Origin: Spirochaetota bacterium
GTDB lineage: Bacteria > Spirochaetota > Spirochaetia > DTKZ01
Assembly: GCA_029562045.1 (NCBI GenBank)
Contig: JAKQWJ010000079.1
Location: forward strand, 1-27,579
DNA: 27,579 bases
Reading direction: 5' to 3'
The notes under the pieces were generated by a model, which saw nothing but the letters and a program-made list of their open reading frames with translations, was not told the origin of the DNA and searched no databases. Of the stretch, positions 7,657 through 15,289 are shown one piece after another; positions within the stretch are counted from its first letter, which is position 1; the number at the start of each line of letters is the position of its first letter. The translations under genes were made by a program, and so were the position numbers.

Positions 7657-10086
7657 ATGGCGGCGAAAAAACTCAGGTCGAAAATCTTCGAAACCCGGAA
7701 TTTCGGGTTTGTCATCGGGGCCGCCGTCATCCTGATCCTCCTGGCCCTCCAGAACTTCACCCTGATTCCCGAGCGTCTGGAGCTGAAGGCGCTGGACATG
7801 CACTTCAATCTGAAGGAGGCGGTTCGGGGGAGAAGCGAGCAGGAGGGGGTGGTCTTCGAGGAGAGGAACCCCGACATTTCGCCGGACATCCTGATCGTGG
7901 GGGTGGATTTCAACAGTCTCAGCCGTTTCGGCAAGTGGCCCTTCCCCCGGTACCGGCATGCCAATCTGCTGGACGCTTTCGCCCGGATCCGGAACGGCAA
8001 CGAGAGGGAGCGGGCCGTCTTTCTGGACCTCTTCTTCATCGAGCCAGACGAAAAAGCCTACGACGACGCGATCCTCGTGGAGAGCATCCGGAATCATGGC
8101 CGGGTCTTTCTGGAAACGGTCCTGGAGCTGAACCCGCCGCCGGCGGGGCTGGAAGGGGAATTCTTCGGCCGGCAGAACGCCCTCTACGGCGCCTTCGGTT
8201 CGCCGGAAAACATCCGGGGCCCCTGGGACGGAGTGTACCCCTATTTCGGCCTGCAGCCCCCCCTGAAGCCTTACGGTCTCGCCGCCAGGGGTTACGGGCA
8301 CGCGAACTACCTGGACGATTACGACAAGGTCTACCGCCGGCAGGGTCTGGTGGCCCGGTCCTCGGAACTGGTGGAAACCCTGCGTTTCGACGAACTGACA
8401 CCGGACTATCCCCTTCGGCGGGAGGAGCACGAATGGCTGGGCTGGTTCGACACCCATGGGGGTGAACATGCGGTTCCGCACCCCGTGACCGCCGAGGTCC
8501 TGAGGAAGCTGGGCGCCGAGCTGGAGGCCAGGGCCCCCCGGAAGGGGGAAGACACCGACGGCGACGGCAAGCCCGACGCCTTCCACTATGTCATCCGGAA
8601 ATACCGGGATCACTTCGTCCCGTCGATAACCCTGTCTCTGGCGCTGGAGTACTTCAACAAGAGCTTCTCCGATCTGGAGGTGGTCATCGGGAAGCATATC
8701 AGGATCCCTGAGCCGCAGCGTTTCGACCGGAGCAGCGGCTCCTGGGAGCCCTACCGCCTGGAGGTGAAGCCTCCCCGCTACGACGGTCAGGGAAAGGAGA
8801 TCACCCCCGGGCAGTACCGGGAACTGAAGGAGATCCTCATCCCCATAGACCGGAACGGCGAAATGCTGGTCAACTACATGGGGGTCCCGTCCACCGCCGC
8901 CCCGGGAGGGCATCAGACCTTCCCGGTGCGCTCCTACGCCGAATACGCCTCCCGAGTCCCCGGACTGGACCCCGAAACCTGGCCCCGAACCATGGCCCTG
9001 GGCAACAAGATCGTCATGGTGGGGCCCTTTACCGAAGGCATGGCGGCGGACCAGAAACCGACCCCCTTCGGGCTCATGTACGGCGTGGAGATCCATGCCA
9101 ACGCCCTGAACACGATCCTGATGAACAGGTTCCTCAGCTATGCGCCCCCGGCCCTGAACACCGCGATCCTGCTGCTTCTGGTGTTTGTCATCGCCTTCAT
9201 CGCCTCCCGGCTATCCACGGTCTGGTCCTTCGTCGCCGCCGCGGGCACGGTTTTTCTGTTTTTTCTGGCCACCACCATCATTTTCGATAAAAGAGCCTTC
9301 ATCCTGAATTTCACCAGTCCCGCTCTGGGGGTGATGGTGGCCTTCGTCTCCGTGGTGGTCTATCGGGCCATGACGGAGGAGAAGGACAAGAGGCGGATCC
9401 GGGAGATGTTCGGGAAGTACGTCAGCCCCAAGGTGGTGGATCAGATTCTGGCCCACCCGCCGGAGCTGGGGGGGGTGGACAAGGAGCTGACGGTGCTTTT
9501 TTCCGATGTCCGGGGCTTCACCACCCTGTCCGAGAGCATGACCCCCCAGGAGCTGGTGAACCATCTCAACGTCTACCTCACCGCCATGACGGACCTCATC
9601 CTGGAATATCGGGGAACCCTGGACAAGTACGTGGGGGACGAAATCATGTGTTTCTGGGGCGCCCCGCTGCCCCAGGCGGACCATGCCATCCTGGCCTGCA
9701 AATGCGCCCTGCGGCAGATGCAGGTTCTGGCGGAGCTGAACGCCCGGTGGCCCCGGGAGAGGCGGATGGACATCGGCATCGGGATAAACTCCGGGATCAT
9801 GACCGTGGGCAACATGGGCTCCCTGGGCCGGATGAACTACACCCTCATGGGGGACAACGTCAACCTGGGGGCGCGGCTGGAGGGAACCAACAAGCAGTAC
9901 GCCACCAACATCATCATCAGCGAGTACACCTACGGGCTGGTCAAGGATCAGGTGGTGGCCCGGGAGCTGGACAATATCCGGGTGAAAGGAAAGAACCGGC
10001 CGGTGGTGATTTACGAACTTCTGGATGTGGTGGATGGGCTGGAGGCCCCGAAAGACGAGGTTCATGGGAAAACCCGCGGAAAGTAG
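7657..10086 (+). CDS. CHASE2-domain class III adenylate cyclase
   Basis: This membrane sensor would make cAMP from ATP. The 809 residues comprise a first transmembrane helix (about 16-32), a large periplasmic CHASE2 domain, three more helices (about 499-518, 522-543, 555-575) and a cytoplasmic catalytic domain (about 610-790). The metal-binding aspartates are D617 (FSDVRGFT) and D661 (YVGDEIMCFWG). The substrate lysine is K657, and N736 and R740 lie in GDNVNLGARLEG. The position that is Asp in class IIIa enzymes is Thr729, which fits class IIIb cyclases and ATP rather than GTP. Inside the CHASE2 region, residues 299-307 read DTDGDGKPD, a calcium-loop-like motif. GGAGG lies 4 bases before the ATG. 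The gene overlaps the next, lipoprotein, gene by 23 bases. The ligand is unknown. Confidence 0.92.
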   Translation: MAAKKLRSKIFETRNFGFVIGAAVILILLALQNFTLIPERLELKALDMHFNLKEAVRGRSEQEGVVFEERNPDISPDILIVGVDFNSLSRFGKWPFPRYRHANLLDAFARIRNGNERERAVFLDLFFIEPDEKAYDDAILVESIRNHGRVFLETVLELNPPPAGLEGEFFGRQNALYGAFGSPENIRGPWDGVYPYFGLQPPLKPYGLAARGYGHANYLDDYDKVYRRQGLVARSSELVETLRFDELTPDYPLRREEHEWLGWFDTHGGEHAVPHPVTAEVLRKLGAELEARAPRKGEDTDGDGKPDAFHYVIRKYRDHFVPSITLSLALEYFNKSFSDLEVVIGKHIRIPEPQRFDRSSGSWEPYRLEVKPPRYDGQGKEITPGQYRELKEILIPIDRNGEMLVNYMGVPSTAAPGGHQTFPVRSYAEYASRVPGLDPETWPRTMALGNKIVMVGPFTEGMAADQKPTPFGLMYGVEIHANALNTILMNRFLSYAPPALNTAILLLLVFVIAFIASRLSTVWSFVAAAGTVFLFFLATTIIFDKRAFILNFTSPALGVMVAFVSVVVYRAMTEEKDKRRIREMFGKYVSPKVVDQILAHPPELGGVDKELTVLFSDVRGFTTLSESMTPQELVNHLNVYLTAMTDLILEYRGTLDKYVGDEIMCFWGAPLPQADHAILACKCALRQMQVLAELNARWPRERRMDIGIGINSGIMTVGNMGSLGRMNYTLMGDNVNLGARLEGTNKQYATNIIISEYTYGLVKDQVVARELDNIRVKGKNRPVVIYELLDVVDGLEAPKDEVHGKTRGK

Positions 10087-10801
10087 GGCATGGCCGCTTC
10101 TTCTGGGACTTGCGTTTCTCGCCCTGTCCGCCTGCGGTCTGGAAAGGCTGGTCTACCTGGCCCCGATAACCGAATTCGAAGGCGGGTACCCGTCGCCCAA
10201 CAAGTTCACCTTGTACCACAACACCGACAACGACGCCCCGGAGTTTCTGGGCTATGAACTGTTCTACAAGTTCTACGACGCCGACTCCGGCACTCTGGAA
10301 CAGGATTTTTCCGCCGACCGGACTTACTTCTACGAAAGGTATATCGGCAGCTACAGCGCCATAACGGGAAGAGGTTTTTTCCGGGCGAGGGAAAACGATG
10401 TGAGGCCGCTCCTCCCGTTCAATCATACCGAAACCATAAGACGGAAGATGGAGATTGATTTTGTGGATCTTACCTTGCCCAACCCCACGGTCCCGGCGCT
10501 GGAAATCTCCGTGTACGATGACCACCCGGGGACCAACGTAACCCGGCAATTCATCCTGAAGCGGGATGCGGAGGTGGTGGAGGCCGGAGTAACCAGGCTG
10601 AAGGATTTCCTCCCCGGGGAAATCCTCCCGGGAGACAGGGATACGGCCGGCCTGCCGCCCGGTTTCAACCAGCCGGGCAGGGAGCTGGTGGTGTCCCTCT
10701 GCGTCGCGGCCTATGGAAGGAACATCGACGGCGGGCCTCTGTTCAGCGAAGTCGTTTTTTTGAATTATGACTGGACTAACGCCATGAGACTGCGGTTTTG
10801 A
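10064..10801 (+). CDS. Unknown lipoprotein downstream of the adenylate cyclase
   Basis: I do not recognise this family. From the ATG at 10064 it encodes 245 residues. The signal sequence ends in a lipobox, LALSAC, so Cys24 would be lipidated after signal peptidase II cleavage and the mature protein would sit on a membrane outside the cytoplasm. The mature part is rich in aromatic residues and in Asp/Pro, with no further transmembrane segment. The frame opens earlier at 10025, but GAGG lies 3 bases before 10064 and the extra 13 residues would spoil a normal signal peptide. The start lies 23 bases inside the cyclase gene, so expression is probably coupled. A link to the cyclase's periplasmic sensor is possible but rests only on position. 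Confidence 0.75.
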   Translation: MGKPAESRAWPLLLGLAFLALSACGLERLVYLAPITEFEGGYPSPNKFTLYHNTDNDAPEFLGYELFYKFYDADSGTLEQDFSADRTYFYERYIGSYSAITGRGFFRARENDVRPLLPFNHTETIRRKMEIDFVDLTLPNPTVPALEISVYDDHPGTNVTRQFILKRDAEVVEAGVTRLKDFLPGEILPGDRDTAGLPPGFNQPGRELVVSLCVAAYGRNIDGGPLFSEVVFLNYDWTNAMRLRF

Positions 10802-10826
10802 CAATTATCGGAGAAAGGATGTCATT

Positions 10827-11117
10827 ATGTCCACTTTTTATTTCACCTTCGGGCTTACCTACATACTGATCGGCTTCTGTGCCGCCATGGTCTTTCATTA
10901 CGGTTTCAAAAAGTCCTTTCTGGGAAAACTCTGGGGAGGCGTCGCGGTGGGAGTGGCGGGATCGTTCATCGGGGGCTTCGCCGATCAGTTCCTGGGGGAT
11001 CTCATCTACCGGCTCACGCATCTTTTCGGCTCCATCAACATCTTTCCGCCGCTTTTTTCGGCGCTCTTTTTTCTCTGGCTCTTCCACAGGATCAGCAGCG
11101 CTCCCGACGATTACTAA
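10827..11117 (+). CDS. Small three-helix membrane protein, unknown
   Basis: The 96-residue product is almost entirely hydrophobic, with three likely membrane segments: about 6-26, a glycine-rich one at 36-60 (GGVAVGVAGSFIGGF) and 74-92. The glycine pattern recalls small inner-membrane proteins of the GlsB/YeaQ/YmgE type, but I would not assign it to that family. AAAGGA lies 7 bases before the ATG, which is a good start. It follows the lipoprotein gene by 25 bases and is the last gene of the plus-strand run before the convergent gap. Confidence 0.65.
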   Translation: MSTFYFTFGLTYILIGFCAAMVFHYGFKKSFLGKLWGGVAVGVAGSFIGGFADQFLGDLIYRLTHLFGSINIFPPLFSALFFLWLFHRISSAPDDY

Positions 11118-11446
11118 TGACTTCCCAGAGGTTCCCTGGACCCTGACGATTGATTATTACTACCCTGTGGTTTCCCGGGCCCGGCGAAAGAAGCCGGCGA
11201 AAAAGGCCGGCCAAGAAGGCCGGGGCGGGCCGTTCGGCGGGATGCGAAAAGAAGGCCCGGCACACCGGTAGGCATCCGGAACGCCCCGCCCCCGCCTCGC
11301 CGCATAACTACCGATAAGGAATATTCTGTCTACCAGAAGGGATTTCCCGGTCAGGCTGCCCCCGCCGTCCGGGCCGCAGTCTGCCGGATGATCGCCGCAC
11401 CGAGTCCCGTCGGCTGCGTCTCCGGTAGCGGCCCCCTGTGGCGACC
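11118..11446 (+). other. Convergent non-coding gap
   Basis: This 329-base stretch separates the ends of two convergent operons. I find no open frame with a plausible start and ribosome-binding site, and no tRNA or other RNA that I recognise. It contains a 13-bp degenerate tandem repeat and a GC hairpin (CCGGCC at 11207-11212, loop of 5, GGCCGG at 11218-11223) with no T-tract on either side. It may hold transcription ends for both operons, but no canonical intrinsic terminator is visible. Confidence 0.6.
11184..11222 (+). repeat. Three 13-bp degenerate tandem repeats
   Basis: Three consecutive units, 11184-11196, 11197-11209 and 11210-11222, share the pattern GCGAAAAAGGCCG with two or three changes each. 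The unit is not a multiple of three, which argues against coding. It lies in the gap between convergent genes. Confidence 0.6.
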
Positions 11447-13972
11447 CTACTCCAGAAAGGTTTCCGTTTTCCGCACCTGGTACGCGCCGGTGGCAAGAGG
11501 GCCGACGAACTCGCGGAACAAGGACACGAAACCCCTGCCGTTCCCGCCGGCGGCATGAACCACCCGAAGCTCGCAGGCGTTTCTTTCCCGGATACCCAGA
11601 CCGGGTATTTCTTTCAGTTTGGGGAGGATATCCTCCAGGTCCTCCTCGGTCCGGAAGGATACGATATAAGCGCCTCCGGCGTACCGTGACATCAGGGAGC
11701 GGGGTTTTTTCTCACCCTCCCGGTACGAAAGAACTTCCACCGCCCCGACACGGAGCCCCTGGGGAAGCGCGGGGTTGATCTTCTCTCTGACGCGATCGGG
11801 ATTTACGGGAGTCTCGCTGTCAAAGGAGAACACCTCGTCCTCCGAGGGCATCCCCACCGGCAGGGGCTGGGCGAACTCCATGACCGGCTTGGGGTTGAAT
11901 CCTTCGGTGAAGCGGGGCCTGTAGCCCGCCCGCAGAAGGCTCCGCTCCATCACCGACAGAAGCCCCAGATGGGGAAGATAGGCGGCCTTTCCGGTCTTGG
12001 CGAAGCGGCAGAGTACCCGGTGGAAGGTCCTTTTATCGCCGGCTCCAGCCGGGAGAAGAAAGCCGGCGGCATCGGGGGCCGGATCTCCACCGCCTTTTTC
12101 AGCGGCGCCGGACCCGGCAGCCGGTGCGCCGTCGGGCGGCGGCACAGGCCCGGACCCGGAACCCGCCTCCCCTTCCCCCTCGGAGACGGGCCAGGGAGGG
12201 AACCGGCTGCCGTCCACCGGCTTCCGTCGGGGGCCGCAGATCCCGCAGGCATGGTCGCAGGGGTCGTCGCAGGCCCCGGTGAGGGCCTGTTCCCCGTGTT
12301 TCCTGAGCTCCTCCCGGAGGAACCTGGTGGAAACCCCCAGCCGCACCTGGTCCTGCCACGGCAGCGGCTCGTCCGGATGCCGGGGGGCGCAGGTGGCGGA
12401 TTCCACATCCCAGGGGGCCTCGGCGAGGACCGCGCGCCAGACCCCCGCGGAGGGCCGGTCCTCCCAGGAGTCGAACCGGGCGCCCCGCCGGTGGGCGTCG
12501 ATGATGAGCTCCCCCACCCGGCCGTCCCCCCGGGCGATGACTCCTTCCAGGAAGCTCCGGAAGGGAGAGTGATAGCTTATCTTGATCCCCGGATGCCGGG
12601 ACAGGAGCCTTTTCAGGGTCTGGATCTTTTCCAGGGCCTGGGCTTCGGTGAGCTGGAAGGACCACTGGTAGGGGGTGTGGGGCTTGGGGATGAAGGTCCC
12701 CAGATTCACGTGGAGACGGAAGCCCGTGGCCTCGTGCAGCGACGCCACGAAGGCGGCGATTTCGCCGGCCTCGTCGTAGTCCTGGTCGAAAGGCAGGCCG
12801 ATCATGAAATACAGTTTCGCCGACCTCCACCCCAGACTCTTCGCTTCCCTGAGGACGGCGATGATCTTTTCCGCCCCGGCCTGCTTGTTCAAGGCCCTCT
12901 GGAAACCGGGGTCCGGGGTTTCCACCGCAAAGGTCAGGCCGCTCTTCCGGGTGGACGAAATCTCCGACAGGAGGCTCAGGCCGAAGGTTTCCAGGTGCAG
13001 ACTGGGAAGGGAGAAGGAGACGCCGTCACCCTTGTGGAGAGAGTTGAAATGCCTGACGAGCCCGGTGAGGTCGGGGTAGTCGCCGCTGGACAGGGAGGAC
13101 AGAGTGATTTCCCGGTAGCCTTTCCGGTGGACCAGTATTTCCGTTTCCTCCGCTATCCGGGCAGGTTCCTTAACCCGGTAGGGGCGATAGAGGATGCCCG
13201 CATGGCAGAAACGGCAGCCGTGGGGGCATCCCCGCATGATCTCCACCACCCCGTGATCCTGGACGGTGCGGACACTGGGGACGGGGAAAAAGACCCCCGG
13301 AGAGACGGAGCCGGAGAAGGAATCCCAGACCGCCCGACGGGCGGGTTCCCGGATCCCGGAATACCAGAAATGAGTATTCTTTTTTATACATTCCAACAAA
13401 AATTCTCTGCTTCGTCCCTTTTTTTTCTCCTCCGCCAGCCGGAGAATCAGCGCGGGAAGCTCCCCCTCCGCCTCGCCGATGAAGACCGCATCGATGAAAG
13501 CCCCGTAGGGCAAGGGGTTCGTGGCGGCGGGACCGCCGGCGATGACGATGGGATCTTCGGGCCCCCGCCGATGGTTCCGCAGCGGAATCCCCCCGGTTTC
13601 CAGCACCGTCAGAACGTTGGTGGCGCAGAGTTCGTAACTCAGGGTAAAGGCCACGAGATCGAAACGGTTCAGGGGGGTGCCGCTTTCCAGCCCGTAAAGG
13701 GGGATGTCCTTTTCCCTGAGAAGAGCTTCGAAATCTTCGGCGGGGGCGAAGACCCGCTCGCAGGCCACACCATCCAGGGAGTTGATGAGCCCGTAGAGGA
13801 TGGCCACCGCCTGGTTGGACATGCCGATCTCGTAGAGATCGGGGTAGCAGACCGCCACGCGGAAATCGGCCTGGGGTTTATGGACCCCGCCGTATTCTCC
13901 CCCCAGATACCGGGCGGGGTTCTCTATGTCCGCAAGCCCGGGGGCCAGATCTTTTTCGGGAACGATTTTCAT
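11447..13972 (-). CDS. Radical SAM protein fused to a DUF2344 domain
   Basis: This 841-residue protein joins two families often found side by side: the TIGR03960-type B12-binding-like/radical SAM protein and the TIGR03936/DUF2344 domain. The N-terminal third (VCYPDLYEIGMSNQAVAILY, VIAGGPAATNPLPYGAFIDA) resembles a B12-binding fold. The radical SAM cluster motif is CPHGCRFC with C249, C253 and C256. A second cysteine group, CDDPCDHACGIC, follows the SAM domain and could bind another cluster. A long Gly/Pro/Glu-rich linker then leads to DUF2344 (RVLCRFAKTGKAAYLPHLGL, GFNPKPVMEFAQPLPVGM). Function is not established. It is often encoded near rodA and RNase E/G genes in other bacteria, hinting at RNA modification or envelope coupling, but that is inference. 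GAGGT lies 5 bases before the ATG, and the gene starts 6 bases after the rodA stop, so it is the last gene of the mre operon. Confidence 0.9.
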   Translation of the reverse strand: MKIVPEKDLAPGLADIENPARYLGGEYGGVHKPQADFRVAVCYPDLYEIGMSNQAVAILYGLINSLDGVACERVFAPAEDFEALLREKDIPLYGLESGTPLNRFDLVAFTLSYELCATNVLTVLETGGIPLRNHRRGPEDPIVIAGGPAATNPLPYGAFIDAVFIGEAEGELPALILRLAEEKKKGRSREFLLECIKKNTHFWYSGIREPARRAVWDSFSGSVSPGVFFPVPSVRTVQDHGVVEIMRGCPHGCRFCHAGILYRPYRVKEPARIAEETEILVHRKGYREITLSSLSSGDYPDLTGLVRHFNSLHKGDGVSFSLPSLHLETFGLSLLSEISSTRKSGLTFAVETPDPGFQRALNKQAGAEKIIAVLREAKSLGWRSAKLYFMIGLPFDQDYDEAGEIAAFVASLHEATGFRLHVNLGTFIPKPHTPYQWSFQLTEAQALEKIQTLKRLLSRHPGIKISYHSPFRSFLEGVIARGDGRVGELIIDAHRRGARFDSWEDRPSAGVWRAVLAEAPWDVESATCAPRHPDEPLPWQDQVRLGVSTRFLREELRKHGEQALTGACDDPCDHACGICGPRRKPVDGSRFPPWPVSEGEGEAGSGSGPVPPPDGAPAAGSGAAEKGGGDPAPDAAGFLLPAGAGDKRTFHRVLCRFAKTGKAAYLPHLGLLSVMERSLLRAGYRPRFTEGFNPKPVMEFAQPLPVGMPSEDEVFSFDSETPVNPDRVREKINPALPQGLRVGAVEVLSYREGEKKPRSLMSRYAGGAYIVSFRTEEDLEDILPKLKEIPGLGIRERNACELRVVHAAGGNGRGFVSLFREFVGPLATGAYQVRKTETFLE

Positions 13973-13978
13973 GAAACC

Positions 13979-15289
13979 TCAGAACTTGTAGCGCCGGATA
14001 TAGAAATTCATCAGAATCCCGACGGAAATCAGCACCGTCCACAGGGAGGAGCCGCCGTAGGACAGGAAAAACAGGGGTATCCCCGTGATGGGCATGAAAC
14101 CGATGGCCATCCCCACATTGACGGCAAAGTGGAAGAAAATCATCCCCACGATGCCCGCGGCGGTGATGGACGCGAACCGGTCCTTGGTGTTTCTGATGAT
14201 CAGCATTCCCCGGCCCAGGATGACCAGGAAGAGGCCGAAGACCGCCAGAACCCCCGCGAAGCCCCACTCCTCGGAGAGGATGGAAAAAATGAAATCCGTG
14301 TTCTGCTGGGGAATATAGCGGTAGTGACTCTGGGTCCCCCGGAGGAAACCCTTCCCCCAGAGCCCTCCGGAACCCACGGCGGTGACGGACTGGATGATGT
14401 TCCAGCCCGCGCCCCGGGGATCCACGCTGGGGTTGAGGAAGACGATGAGCCGCATCACCTGGTATTCCTTCAGCATGCTGCGGAAAATCGCGGATCCCGC
14501 CAGCGCCAGGAGGACTATCAGGGTGGCATAGGCCATCCAATAGAAGTATTCTTTTTTCACCGACAGGAAGCCCCCGACGGAAACGACGAAAACGACGAAG
14601 ATCGTCCCCAGCAGGTACAGGGAAAGGCTGCGGTCCGTCAGCAGACTCAAGGCGGGGATCTCCTGTCCCGCCAGATAGGTTTCGTAGGGGGGCAGGATCG
14701 TGAAAAAAATCAGCAGGAGGCCGGTGGCCACAAAGAACGCCAGATGCCGGATGTCCGCCCCGGCGATGAAAAGCATGAAGATGAAAATGGGGATGAAGAC
14801 CGCGGCGGTGCCCAGATCCGGCTGCAGCAGAATGAGCCCCATGGGCAGGAGAACGATTCCCAGGGACAGCAGAAAGTAACCCAGCCGGCTTATCTGGGCC
14901 TGCTTCCGCTCCAGAAAGCGGGCGAGAAACAGGATAGTCGTGACCTTGCTGAACTCCGAGGGCTGAATGCCCAGTTCCCAGATCCCGATCCAGGATTTCG
15001 CCCCGTTCACGACCCGCCCGAACAGCAGGGTGAGCAGCAGCACGCCCAGGAAAAAAACGTAGAGCCGGAAAGCCCAGTTGCGCAGGTGGCTGTAATCGAA
15101 AATGGCGAAGAGAAAAAACAGGGCCAATCCGCTGAGGGCCCAGACGGTCTGCTTGATGTACTCGTTGGAGAAGACCACCCCCGTGGCGGTGACCCCGCTG
15201 GAAAAAATGAAAGCGATGCCGATGACCACCAGCAGAACCGACGCGGCCAGGAGAGGGACATCGAAACCGAAGACCGACCGGCCCTTCAT
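13979..15289 (-). CDS. rodA: RodA, SEDS peptidoglycan glycosyltransferase
   Basis: RodA polymerises lipid II into glycan strands for side-wall growth, working with PBP2 and the MreBCD complex. The 436-residue protein has about ten hydrophobic segments and SEDS signatures: GAKSWIGIWELGIQPSEFSK, LQPDLGTAAVFIPIF, and NPSVDPRGAGWNIIQSVTAV with GSGGLWGKG. The catalytic aspartate region is QQNTDFIFSILSEEWGF, in which Asp332 is the likely essential residue. The open frame runs well past the start into antisense-like sequence, but the ATG at 15289 is preceded by AGGGAGGAG at 4 bases and gives a normal N terminus (MKGRSVFGFDVPLL). The start overlaps the mrdA stop as TGATG, so polymerase and transpeptidase are translationally coupled. 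This matches their known 1:1 complex. Confidence 0.96.
   Translation of the reverse strand: MKGRSVFGFDVPLLAASVLLVVIGIAFIFSSGVTATGVVFSNEYIKQTVWALSGLALFFLFAIFDYSHLRNWAFRLYVFFLGVLLLTLLFGRVVNGAKSWIGIWELGIQPSEFSKVTTILFLARFLERKQAQISRLGYFLLSLGIVLLPMGLILLQPDLGTAAVFIPIFIFMLFIAGADIRHLAFFVATGLLLIFFTILPPYETYLAGQEIPALSLLTDRSLSLYLLGTIFVVFVVSVGGFLSVKKEYFYWMAYATLIVLLALAGSAIFRSMLKEYQVMRLIVFLNPSVDPRGAGWNIIQSVTAVGSGGLWGKGFLRGTQSHYRYIPQQNTDFIFSILSEEWGFAGVLAVFGLFLVILGRGMLIIRNTKDRFASITAAGIVGMIFFHFAVNVGMAIGFMPITGIPLFFLSYGGSSLWTVLISVGILMNFYIRRYKF

Noticed and set aside
11121..11271. A Lys/Ala-rich histone-like peptide (RRKKPAKKAG) in the convergent gap
   Set aside because: It lies in a tail of a frame that begins inside the small membrane protein gene; no start codon or ribosome-binding site fits, and it comes from the 13-bp repeat.
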